A DNA stretch of 9,368 nt from JBBRQP01 sp038226175 (lineage in GTDB: Bacteria; Cyanobacteriota; Cyanobacteriia; Gloeobacterales; Anthocerotibacteraceae), in contig JBBRQP010000105.1 in NCBI GenBank assembly GCA_038226175.1, positions 1 through 9,368 on the forward strand, in the 5' to 3' direction. The notes under the pieces are model-generated. The model did not search any database and was not told where the DNA came from. It was given only the letters and a program-made list of their open reading frames with translations. The position numbers and the translations under genes are program-made. Every line of letters begins with the position of its first letter. The first letter of the stretch is position 1. Below are positions 1-6,026 of the stretch, one piece after another.

Positions 1-1
1 G

Positions 2-118
2 GTAGGTCAAGCAATACGGTGTTGGCAAGAGCAACGCAATCGAGCACAGACGAAAATCCAATGGCGCTTCACGACCAAAGAAGCACGGGAGAAACTGAAG
101 CGCCTCTACCCGTCATAA
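2..118 (+). mobile_element. IS630-type transposase, C-terminal fragment (runs off left edge)
   Basis: The frame is open from the first base of the window and ends at TAA 116-118, giving 38 residues that finish in WRFTTKEAREKLKRLYPS. The pattern 'W-R/Q-F-T-T-x-x-A-R-x-K-L-K-x-L-Y-P', preceded by an arginine/glutamine-rich stretch, is the usual end of cyanobacterial IS630/Tc1-mariner DDE transposases; this is recalled family knowledge. The catalytic residues lie outside the window. IS630 elements insert at TA, and several TA dinucleotides follow the stop (133-140), so the element probably ends between about 119 and 145. That places its edge directly against the ribosome binding site of the next gene. 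It is not visible whether the upstream part is intact. Confidence 0.8.
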
Positions 119-149
119 GCTCTGTGGCTGCCTACTAGTAGCGTTTTTT

Positions 150-155
150 GGAGGT
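150..155 (+). promoter_or_regulatory. Strong ribosome binding site of the SEC-C gene
   Basis: GGAGGT lies 4 bases before ATG 160. It is the best Shine-Dalgarno match in the window and fixes the start of the short reading frame that runs into the first UUU-UAA. This is the main sign that the small gene is or recently was translated. Confidence 0.75.
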
Positions 156-159
156 ACAC

Positions 160-434
160 ATGGCAATTAATAAAAATTTTGATGAACTGCTAGAAGCCCT
201 AGAATCACAGCACACCTTTTAAGCGCGAAATCATGAGCAAACGTCGGCGGGGTTATCCTTCAGAGACCGCTGTGCGAACTGGTCTACGGATTGTCCATGG
301 TGACAAAGAGTTACAAGAAAAGCTGGGAAAAGATGATCTGTGTCCCTGTGGCTCAAGACGCTCCTTTTAAGAAATGTTGTCGTAATGGCGGAAGCTATGA
401 CGGTAGCCAACGCAATTATTACATGAGGTTATAA
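160..434 (+). CDS. Small SEC-C zinc-motif protein requiring two +1 frameshifts
   Basis: No single frame holds this protein. Frame one runs from ATG 160 for 20 codons to TAA 220-222. Skipping one T (217) leads into a frame open from 218 to TAA 368-370. Skipping one T again (365) leads to a third frame ending at TAA 432-434. Joined, they give 90 residues: an acidic N-terminus (FDELLEALES), a basic middle (KREIMSKRRRGYP), GLRIVHGDKELQEKLG, and a C-terminal SEC-C motif CPCGSRRSFKKCC with Cys 61, 63, 72 and 73 in the canonical C-x-C-x8-C-C spacing. SEC-C motifs bind zinc, as at the end of SecA and in many small proteins of unknown role. The second shift falls inside the motif, so only the doubly shifted product has all four cysteines. 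A strong RBS (150-155) and a terminator (441-467) frame the gene. It is a recoded gene, a double frameshift pseudogene, or an assembly error; the function is unknown. Confidence 0.7.
215..223 (+). other. First candidate +1 frameshift site (CC UUU UAA G)
   Basis: In the incoming frame this reads ACC TTT TAA. A Phe-tRNA on UUU can move forward one base and re-pair perfectly with UUU, bringing AAG (Lys) into the A site in place of the stop. This is the 'shifty stop' logic known from the +1 shift of prfB (CUU UGA). No Shine-Dalgarno-like stimulator sits just upstream, unlike prfB. Without a shift the product is a 20-residue peptide. Confidence 0.45.
363..371 (+). other. Second candidate +1 frameshift site (CC UUU UAA G)
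   Basis: This is the same nonamer as at 215-223, read as TCC TTT TAA in the incoming frame. A +1 move gives TTT AAG AAA TGT TGT (F-K-K-C-C), completing the SEC-C motif; without it the protein stops before its last two cysteines. No obvious upstream stimulator is seen. Confidence 0.45.
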
Positions 435-440
435 GTAGGT

Positions 441-467
441 GAGGCCATAAATATGGCCTCATTTTTT
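441..467 (+). terminator. Rho-independent terminator after the SEC-C gene
   Basis: A perfect 8-base-pair stem GAGGCCAT / ATGGCCTC with an AAAT loop (441-460) is followed by A and six T (462-467). It starts 6 bases after the last stop of the doubly shifted frame, which fits a transcription unit that ends at 434 and not at an earlier stop. Confidence 0.85.
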
Positions 468-470
468 GTC

Positions 471-497
471 ATAAATATTCACTGATTATAAATATTC
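471..497 (+). repeat. Direct repeat of ATAAATATTC before the beta-helix gene
   Basis: ATAAATATTC occurs at 471-480 and again, exactly, at 488-497, a 17-base period. The shorter core ATAAATAT is also present in the terminator loop region at 447-454. The area is AT-rich, so chance is possible. It lies where a promoter for the next gene would be. A possible -10 element, TATAGT, is at 510-515, but no convincing -35 is seen. Confidence 0.4.
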
Positions 498-530
498 CTA
501 GATAGAGGTTATAGTAAGACGTGTATTCAT

Positions 531-536
531 CAGGAG
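531..536 (+). promoter_or_regulatory. Ribosome binding site that sets the start of the beta-helix gene
   Basis: CAGGAG ends directly against the TTG at 537, leaving no room for initiation there. It stands six bases before GTG 543, a normal distance, so GTG 543 is the preferred start. Confidence 0.6.
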
Positions 537-542
537 TTGACT

Positions 543-2321
543 GTGAGCAAGTTATGGATAGTAGGATTACTGTTGTTAAGTCTTCCAGTACATGCTGCGC
601 CCTTAGTTTTCCCTAGTGACTTTATGGACAATATCAAAACTAAATATGGAGCCAAAGGTGATGGTGTAACTGATGATACCATCGCAATCCAAGCGGCATT
701 AAATGATAATCGTAGTGATCCTAATGGAGATTATTATGGATTACCAAAAGCATTATATTTTCCAGCCGGGACGTATCTTGTAAGTAAAACTATAGGTTGG
801 AATGGGTGTTGTGTGACGATTCAAGGCCAGGGTATGGGCTCAACTATGATCAAGCTCAAAGATAGTGCCACAGGATTCCAAAATGTTGCCCAACCAAAAC
901 CTGTCATCACCATGCCCGCTGGCAATCAATCGTTTCTTCAAAATTTTTATGACCTAACGATTAACACAGGCCAAGGTAATACTGGGGCGATGGGTGTTAG
1001 CTATATTGCTAGCAATGTGGGCACCATCGAGAACATCAGCATTATTTCAGAAGATGGTAAAGGAAAAGCAGGATTAGATATGTCCCGGCAATGGCCTGGT
1101 CCTTGTCTTATTAAAAATGTTACGGTTCAAGGTTTTAATTATGGCATCTGGGTGGCTAACTCAGAGTATGGGCCAACATTTGAAAACATTACCCTAAAAA
1201 ATCAAAGAGTAGCCGGTATTTATAACGATGGAAATACGCTAGCGGTGCGTAATTTGACCAGTATCAATACGGTTCCTGCCATTAAGACTAATCAGTCTAG
1301 TGAGTCGGTGATTCTAATTGGAGCTAATCTCAAGAGCGGACTCAGTACCGTTAGTGCCATTGACAGCAGTGGTTTGCTCTATGCGCGGCAAGTCAAGACC
1401 CAAGGCTATCAGTCAGCCATTCGTCAGCAGGGTAGTGTGGTGCCCGGCCTGTCTGTTTCAGAATATATCTCCGGGTCAACTTATAGCCTTTTTCCTAGCG
1501 CAGCAGGTTCGCTTAAGTTACCTGTTGAGGAGACACCTACTTTTGTAGATACTGATTTAGCTAACTGGGGTCATTTTAATGCGGCTTACTATGGCGATAC
1601 GGGGTCCTTACAAGCTTTATTAAATTCTGGAAAATCAACTATTTATTTTTCCCATAGCAATTACTTTTCTTACTTACAGGCTGTAATGACGGTACCTGCA
1701 ACAGTGAAGCGGATTGTAGGCTTTGGTTCGGATGTCAATGGTGGCGGAATTAAATTTGTAGTCAATGAAAATAGCACTACTCCGTTGATTATTGAGCAGT
1801 TTAATTATGGAATTAAAGTCGAACAATCATCAGCACGAACTGTCGTTCTCAAAGATGGTGGCTATGCTTACAATGATAGTCCTCAGGCAGGTAAGTTATT
1901 CTTAAGCAATGTCGGCATTTCGCCCTTGAATATCAACTACCCTCATGCTGTATGGGCACGACAACTTAATGCTGAAGGCTCTTTTCCTAAGGTTAATAAT
2001 AAAGGCGGAACACTTTGGATGCTAGGACTTAAAACTGAAGGTAGTGACACTGTAGTGACTACGACAGCGGGCGGCAAAACTGAAATGTTAGGGACACTTA
2101 TTTATCCTGCTAAGGAATTTAGTGCCTCTGAATTATTAACGCCAGCTTTTGTAAATATTGACTCTAGCCAATCGTTGATTTACTCAATTAGCAGCTATTC
2201 ACCTAATGGCAACTATGATATTCAAGTCCAGGAAACGCGCAATGGCATAACTAAAAACTTGAATACACTTGATGTCCCGGGCTACCCTTTTCGGATGCCT
2301 CTTTTTGTGGGCAAACCCTAA
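543..2321 (+). CDS. Secreted pectate-lyase-like (parallel beta-helix) protein
   Basis: From GTG 543 the product has 592 residues. A signal peptide is clear: SKLW, the hydrophobic core IVGLLLLSLPV, and a likely cut after HA before APLVFPSDF. At about residues 27-50, 'NIKTKYGAKGDGVTDDTIAIQAAL' type sequence (key residues YGAKGDGVTDDT) is the hallmark start of the Pectate_lyase_3 / GH28-related right-handed beta-helix fold, followed by FPAGTYLVSKTI and IQGQGMGSTMI. Turn-rich segments (ENISIIS, IKNVTVQGF, FENITLKN, VRNLTSIN) fit successive coils. A second helix-like start, LANWGHFNAAYYGDTGSLQALLNSGKSTIYF, appears mid-protein. No GH28 catalytic signature (NTD, DD, GHG, RIK) is seen, so activity is uncertain: polysaccharide lyase, depolymerase, or structural surface protein. 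Base composition looks AT-richer than the core genes (a sampled 60-base line is 40% GC). It ends at a strong terminator. Acquisition by transfer is possible. Confidence 0.8.
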   Translation: MSKLWIVGLLLLSLPVHAAPLVFPSDFMDNIKTKYGAKGDGVTDDTIAIQAALNDNRSDPNGDYYGLPKALYFPAGTYLVSKTIGWNGCCVTIQGQGMGSTMIKLKDSATGFQNVAQPKPVITMPAGNQSFLQNFYDLTINTGQGNTGAMGVSYIASNVGTIENISIISEDGKGKAGLDMSRQWPGPCLIKNVTVQGFNYGIWVANSEYGPTFENITLKNQRVAGIYNDGNTLAVRNLTSINTVPAIKTNQSSESVILIGANLKSGLSTVSAIDSSGLLYARQVKTQGYQSAIRQQGSVVPGLSVSEYISGSTYSLFPSAAGSLKLPVEETPTFVDTDLANWGHFNAAYYGDTGSLQALLNSGKSTIYFSHSNYFSYLQAVMTVPATVKRIVGFGSDVNGGGIKFVVNENSTTPLIIEQFNYGIKVEQSSARTVVLKDGGYAYNDSPQAGKLFLSNVGISPLNINYPHAVWARQLNAEGSFPKVNNKGGTLWMLGLKTEGSDTVVTTTAGGKTEMLGTLIYPAKEFSASELLTPAFVNIDSSQSLIYSISSYSPNGNYDIQVQETRNGITKNLNTLDVPGYPFRMPLFVGKP

Positions 2322-2364
2322 TAATTATGCGTCAATAATAGCCTCACCAAAAAATGTTGGGACT

Positions 2365-2401
2365 AAAAAAGCTGACTAGGTTTACCCCAGTCAGCTTTTT
2401 T
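2365..2401. terminator. Bidirectional terminator between convergent genes
   Basis: AAAAAAGCTGACT and AGTCAGCTTTTTT pair perfectly around a short loop containing GG...CCCC. The T-run follows the stem on the plus strand, and the A-run gives a U-tract on the minus strand. It therefore ends both the beta-helix gene and the glycine-rich gene that converges on it. Confidence 0.9.
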
Positions 2402-2446
2402 GAATTAACTAATTCACCGGATCAGTATGCAGGGAGACTAGAGAAG

Positions 2447-3061
2447 TTATGGATTAACAACAGCACCGTTACCAGTCGCAGTGCCGTTACCCATCGCGCC
2501 GCCTTTGTTGATGTCAGCGGTGCCATTACCGATGACAATGCCTTTACCTTCGACAGTTCCGGTACCGCGTTTGACTTCGATTTTGCCGTTGTCATTACGA
2601 TAGATCGCCGTTCCGGTTCCGGTGGCAGTCCCTTGACCCATAGCCATACCTTTACCATCTACGGTGCCGTCGCCCCGGACAATGCCTGTGCCAGAAACGG
2701 TGTTAGGGGTAGCACCACCATTGTTAGCACCGAAGCTTTGGGCTGTACCATTGCCGGCCACACGGCCTTGACCCATCGCTGCACCATTGACAGTGCCATT
2801 ACCGCGACCAATTGCGATACCCTGTCCGCTGACCGTTCCGGTGCCACGTTTGACGCCTAGAGTGCCATCATTTTGACGATACACAGCCGCGCCAGTCCCG
2901 GTGGCGGTACCTTGACCGCGTACCATACCTGTGCCACGAAAACCACCGTTACCGCGAGCAAATCCACGCCCGCCCATGCCATGCATACCGCCAGCAAAGG
3001 CAGCTGAGCTAGAAACTGTAAACATGATTAAAACGGCTAGTGCCAGAACTTTTTTCATCAT
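2447..3061 (-). CDS. Secreted glycine-rich protein with internal duplication
   Basis: The product has 204 residues starting MMKKVLALAV. It has a standard signal peptide (hydrophobic to about residue 17, cut probably after AAFA, residue 23) and no later membrane segment. The mature part is dominated by short turns of the type G-x-G-x-x-x (GTGTV-x-G-x-G, GQGTATGTG, GNGT). Two long copies are visible: about residues 49-106 and 142-202 share GQGTATGTG, then A-V/I-Y-R, then VKRGTGTV, then G-I-x-I-G and A-M-G-x-G. The hydrophobic/glycine alternation suggests a beta-solenoid or an extended extracellular or cell-wall protein; this is inference. No catalytic motif or known domain was recognised. Two ATGs (3059 and 3056) are possible starts and the RBS is weak. 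An open frame on the opposite strand (2354-2860) results from the repetitive codons and is not taken as a gene. Confidence 0.75.
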   Translation of the reverse strand: MMKKVLALAVLIMFTVSSSAAFAGGMHGMGGRGFARGNGGFRGTGMVRGQGTATGTGAAVYRQNDGTLGVKRGTGTVSGQGIAIGRGNGTVNGAAMGQGRVAGNGTAQSFGANNGGATPNTVSGTGIVRGDGTVDGKGMAMGQGTATGTGTAIYRNDNGKIEVKRGTGTVEGKGIVIGNGTADINKGGAMGNGTATGNGAVVNP

Positions 3062-3142
3062 CCATGCTCAACTCGTACATTAATTAAGACTATCCCTATT
3101 GTTGGTAAGTTCAACCAGAGCCATGAGCTAAGACAACAACTG

Positions 3143-3201
3143 CGCTTAAGCGTACCTTTCTATTCATCATGGTGATGACTTGCGGTATAGAGCCTAAGGC
3201 T
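3143..3201. repeat. Three small inverted repeats upstream of purT
   Basis: Within 59 bases lie a perfect 10-base palindrome CGCTTAAGCG (3143-3152), TCATCA-TGG-TGATGA (3164-3178) and AGCC-TAA-GGCT (3191-3201). They sit in the 189-base gap between the divergent glycine-rich gene and purT, where promoters and operators of both are expected. No regulator can be named. None is followed by a T-run. Confidence 0.45.
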
Positions 3202-3250
3202 TTCGCGCAACAAGCTAAAATAATAGGCTGTAAACCCAAGGAGCTAGCCC

Positions 3251-4414
3251 ATGCACCTACCACGCACCCTAATGCTCTTGGGAGCAGGTGAATTAGGCAA
3301 AGAATTTGTAATTGCGGCACAACGGCTAGGTAATCGGGTGATTGCTGTTGACCGTTATGCCGATGCCCCGGCTATGCAGGTCGCTGATGTTAGCGCAGTC
3401 ATTAATATGCTCAATGCCGATGAACTCGAACGGGTTATCAATCAGTATCAGCCGGATCTAATTATTCCTGAAATCGAGGCCATTCGTACCGAGAAACTAT
3501 TAGAATTTGAGGCCCGAGGCATCATTGTCATCCCCAATGCCCGCGCCGTCAACTACACCATGAACCGGGATCGCATCCGCGATCTTGCCGCCCATCAATT
3601 AGGCCTGCGCACCGCCCGTTATGCCTACGCCACAACGCTTGATGAACTTAAAACTAGCGCAGCACATATTGGATTTCCTAATGTGGTCAAACCCGTGATG
3701 TCGTCCTCCGGGAAAGGTCAATCGGTAGTTCACACCACCCATGATCTAGTAACGGCTTGGAACTACGCGCTCCAAGGCTCTCGGGGTGATAGCCAAAAAG
3801 TGATTATCGAGGAATTTATTGCCTTTGAACTCGAAATCACCCTACTCACCATCCGCCAATGGCAAGGCGCAACTTTATTTTGTCCACCCATCAGTCATCG
3901 TCAGGAACAAGGCGACTACCGCGAATCTTGGCAACCCGCTCAGCTGACAGCTGAGATCCTCACTACAGCCCAAACTATGGCCCAAACTGTGACCGAAGCT
4001 CTCGGGGGCGCAGGAATTTTTGGGGTAGAGTTTTTTATTACTCATGATGAAGTAATTTTTTCGGAATTATCGCCGCGTCCGCATGATACGGGCATGGTGA
4101 CGCTGATTTCTCAAAATCTCAATGAGTTTGAGTTACATTTGCGCGCTGTATTAGGGTTGCCGATTCCGCAGATTACCCTCTATGGCCCTTCAGCAAGTGC
4201 GGTGATTTTGGCCACGGACTATGGAACTCAACTGACGTATACGGGTATCAGGGAGGCTCTTGCCGAACCTGATACAGATGTGCGTCTTTTTGGTAAACCA
4301 GAGGCGCGGCCTTATCGTCGCTTAGGTGTTGCTCTAGCGCGCGCACAAACTACAGAGCAAGCCCGCACCAAAGCCGTACACGCTGCAAATCAGGTCGTTG
4401 TGAGCTGTAGCTAG
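3251..4414 (+). CDS. purT: Formate-dependent phosphoribosylglycinamide formyltransferase (GAR transformylase 2)
   Basis: PurT makes formyl-GAR from GAR, formate and ATP in purine synthesis, independent of folate, in the cytoplasm. The product has 387 residues, close to the 392 of E. coli PurT. Visible features: an N-terminal Rossmann-like nucleotide loop GAGELGKE (11-18); PEIEAIRTEKLLEFE (73-87); the ATP-grasp region NRDRIRDLAA (105-114); VVKPVMSSSGKGQS (145-158) with the ATP-contacting lysines and glycine-rich loop; the acidic IIEEFIAFE (185-193); and the metal-binding end GVEFF (258-262) with SELSPRPHDTGMVT (271-284). No key residue appears lost. AAGGAG at 3238-3243, seven bases before the ATG, fixes the start. 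The related N5-CAIR synthase PurK lacks the SRPHDTG-type ending, so PurT is preferred. It stands alone on this strand and runs toward labA. Confidence 0.95.
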   Translation: MHLPRTLMLLGAGELGKEFVIAAQRLGNRVIAVDRYADAPAMQVADVSAVINMLNADELERVINQYQPDLIIPEIEAIRTEKLLEFEARGIIVIPNARAVNYTMNRDRIRDLAAHQLGLRTARYAYATTLDELKTSAAHIGFPNVVKPVMSSSGKGQSVVHTTHDLVTAWNYALQGSRGDSQKVIIEEFIAFELEITLLTIRQWQGATLFCPPISHRQEQGDYRESWQPAQLTAEILTTAQTMAQTVTEALGGAGIFGVEFFITHDEVIFSELSPRPHDTGMVTLISQNLNEFELHLRAVLGLPIPQITLYGPSASAVILATDYGTQLTYTGIREALAEPDTDVRLFGKPEARPYRRLGVALARAQTTEQARTKAVHAANQVVVSCS

Positions 4415-4417
4415 CAC

Positions 4418-4445
4418 AAAAAAGGGGAAATCTTGCGATTTCCCC
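4418..4445 (-). terminator. Terminator of the labA-like gene (convergent with purT)
   Basis: GGGGAAATC-TTGC-GATTTCCCC (4424-4445) forms a perfect 9-base-pair stem. On the minus strand it is followed by six T (the A-run at 4418-4423), so it ends the minus-strand gene. On the plus strand the stem may slow polymerase leaving purT, but no T-run follows there. Confidence 0.85.
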
Positions 4446-4474
4446 GAGCTTACTAACTTACTAAAAAACGCGAT

Positions 4475-5086
4475 TTAGAGTTCCTTGAGTTCGCGGCTAG
4501 TGGGATAACCAGAAGAATAGGAAATCGAGGAATTATCTAGCCGAGCGTAGGGAGCCACGGGTTCACCTTTGCTGTAGACATCGGTTTTGATAATAGCGCT
4601 CTTCAACTCATTGAGATCAACGTACTTATCGGCAACATTGCGCAATTCTCGTGCCACCATGCCTTCGGTTGCAATGACGGTAATACGCGTGTTTTTGGAG
4701 CGCAATAATTCGACAGCCCGTTCAAAATCACCATCGCCACTAAATAACACCACATGGTCGTACATTTCAACTGTATTGAACATATCAATTACAATTTCCA
4801 CGTCGAGGTTGGCTTTTTGGCTAGTGCGACCAGACTCTTGGTCAATGAATTGTTTAGTCAGCTTAGTGCGCACGGTATAACCAATATTGATTAACGCATC
4901 CAAAAAAGCCCGTTTATCACCAATGTGTTCGATACCTTGATACCAAAAAGCATTAATTAGAATTTCATCCTGGCCTTTGAAGTAATCCAGAATTTTGCGC
5001 GGATCAAAAAACCAGCCATTTTTTTGCTGGGCATAGTACATGTTGTTTCCATCAATAAAGACAGACACACGGGAGATGTTAGCCAT
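4475..5086 (-). CDS. LabA-like NYN-domain protein (DUF88)
   Basis: The product has 203 residues. The NYN (PIN-like, DUF88) domain fills roughly residues 5-160. It starts with the strand and acidic motif VFIDGNNMYYA (Asp12), continues with KANLDVEIVIDM (Asp95, Asp101) and LFSGDGDF (Asp118, Asp120), and ends with ELRNVADKYVDL. These aspartates form the predicted metal-binding nuclease site of the superfamily, and all are present. Cyanobacterial LabA and its paralogues carry this domain; LabA in Synechococcus acts in circadian negative feedback on gene expression. Which paralogue this is cannot be told here, so no symbol is given. Residues 165-203 form a low-complexity Ser/Tyr tail (SSISYSSGYPTS). 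GAGG (5092-5095) sits 5 bases before the ATG. It lies 40 bases after glyQ on the same strand, with its own terminator downstream, so co-transcription is likely. Confidence 0.85.
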   Translation of the reverse strand: MANISRVSVFIDGNNMYYAQQKNGWFFDPRKILDYFKGQDEILINAFWYQGIEHIGDKRAFLDALINIGYTVRTKLTKQFIDQESGRTSQKANLDVEIVIDMFNTVEMYDHVVLFSGDGDFERAVELLRSKNTRITVIATEGMVARELRNVADKYVDLNELKSAIIKTDVYSKGEPVAPYARLDNSSISYSSGYPTSRELKEL

Positions 5087-5113
5087 ATTTTCCTCTTTCG
5101 TTGTTTAAGATGC

Positions 5114-5129
5114 TAACGCATAGGCGTTA
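5114..5129 (-). other. Small hairpin at the glyQ stop codon
   Basis: TAACGC-CTAT-GCGTTA on the minus strand is a perfect 6-base-pair stem whose first bases are the glyQ stop codon. No U-run follows, so it is not a complete terminator. It could protect or process the message between glyQ and the labA-like gene. Confidence 0.4.
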
Positions 5130-6026
5130 ACAGGGGTTGAGCTGATGCAGGGATCGTGCATTCAGTAAAGGATAGCCCAAACCTTCACGCTGTTGCAAAT
5201 AGCTTTTTGCTACCTGACAGGCAATGGTGCGGACGCGGCGAATATAAGAAGCGCGTTGGGTTACGCTGATTACGCCACGAGCTTCTAGTAAGTTGAAACT
5301 ATGAGAAGCTTTTAAGACATAATCTAGGGCAGGCAATACTAGGCCAAGTTGGCTAATACGTTGCGCTTCAGCTTCATAACGGTCAAACAGGTCATGGAGC
5401 AAACTGACATCAGCGTGTTCAAAATTATACGCGCTGTGTTCAATCTCTCCTTGCAAATGAACCTGACGGTAAGTAATCTGAGAACTCCATTTTAGGTCAT
5501 AGACAGAATCCACTCCTTGTAGGAACAAACATAGGCGTTCGAGGCCGTAGGTCACCTCGACACAGACGGGCTTACAATCACAGCCGCCACATTGCTGAAA
5601 GTAAGTGAACTGGGTCACTTCCATGCCATCAAGCCAAACTTCCCAACCTACGCCCCAAGCCCCGAGCGTGGGTGATTCCCAGTTATCTTCGACAAATCTT
5701 ATATCATGACGATCTACATCTATACCGAGAGCTTTGAGTGAAGTTAAATAAAGCTCTTGGATGTTATCAGGTGATGGCTTAATCAATACTTGATACTGAT
5801 AGTAATGCTGTAGACGATTTGGGTTTTCACCATAGCGTCCATCGGTAGGACGACGACAGGGTTCAACATAGGCTACAGCCCAAGGTTCTGGTCCTAAAGC
5901 CCGTAAAAAGCTATGGGGATTCATTGTCCCGGCACCTTTTTCGGTATCGTAGGGGAAAGCCACTAAACAATTTTGTTGAGACCAAAATGAGTTGAGGGTG
6001 GCGATAACCTCTTGGAAATTCAGCAT
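5127..6026 (-). CDS. glyQ: Glycyl-tRNA synthetase alpha subunit
   Basis: GlyQ is the catalytic alpha chain of the bacterial alpha2-beta2 class II glycyl-tRNA synthetase, which charges tRNA-Gly in the cytoplasm. The product has 299 residues, a normal family length. The core aligns by eye with E. coli GlyQ: GAGTMNPHSFLRALGPEPW (31-49), motif 2 with YVEPCRRPTDGRYGENPNR (53-71), IKPSPDNIQELYL, HDIRFVEDNWESPTLGAWG, GWEVWLDGMEVTQFTYFQQ, TYGLERL, and the C-terminal KASHSFNLLEARG. Oddities: the usual QP before the first GAGT region reads FP (VAFPYD), and residues 146-155 hold four cysteines spaced C-x2-C-x-C-x3-C. The beta-subunit gene glyS is not in the window, as is common where the two are unlinked. 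The start at ATG 6024-6026 has only a weak RBS (AAAGAG). It is likely the first gene of a glyQ-labA unit. Confidence 0.96.
   Translation of the reverse strand: MLNFQEVIATLNSFWSQQNCLVAFPYDTEKGAGTMNPHSFLRALGPEPWAVAYVEPCRRPTDGRYGENPNRLQHYYQYQVLIKPSPDNIQELYLTSLKALGIDVDRHDIRFVEDNWESPTLGAWGVGWEVWLDGMEVTQFTYFQQCGGCDCKPVCVEVTYGLERLCLFLQGVDSVYDLKWSSQITYRQVHLQGEIEHSAYNFEHADVSLLHDLFDRYEAEAQRISQLGLVLPALDYVLKASHSFNLLEARGVISVTQRASYIRRVRTIACQVAKSYLQQREGLGYPLLNARSLHQLNPC

Noticed and set aside
233..370. Independent start at ATG 233 giving a separate SEC-C peptide without the first shift
   Set aside because: There is no Shine-Dalgarno sequence before ATG 233 while ATG 160 has a strong one, and this frame would still stop before the last two cysteines. 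It was not fully excluded.
1318..1548. Internal open frames of 60-100 codons within the beta-helix, labA-like, oxidoreductase and bioD genes
   Set aside because: They lie wholly inside well-supported genes in other frames or on the other strand, and lack RBS and recognisable domains.
2354..2860. Long plus-strand open frame of 168 codons opposite the glycine-rich gene
   Set aside because: It begins in the terminator region, has no RBS, and its Thr/Ala-rich repeats are the complement of the Gly codons of the minus-strand gene, which has a clear signal peptide and repeats.
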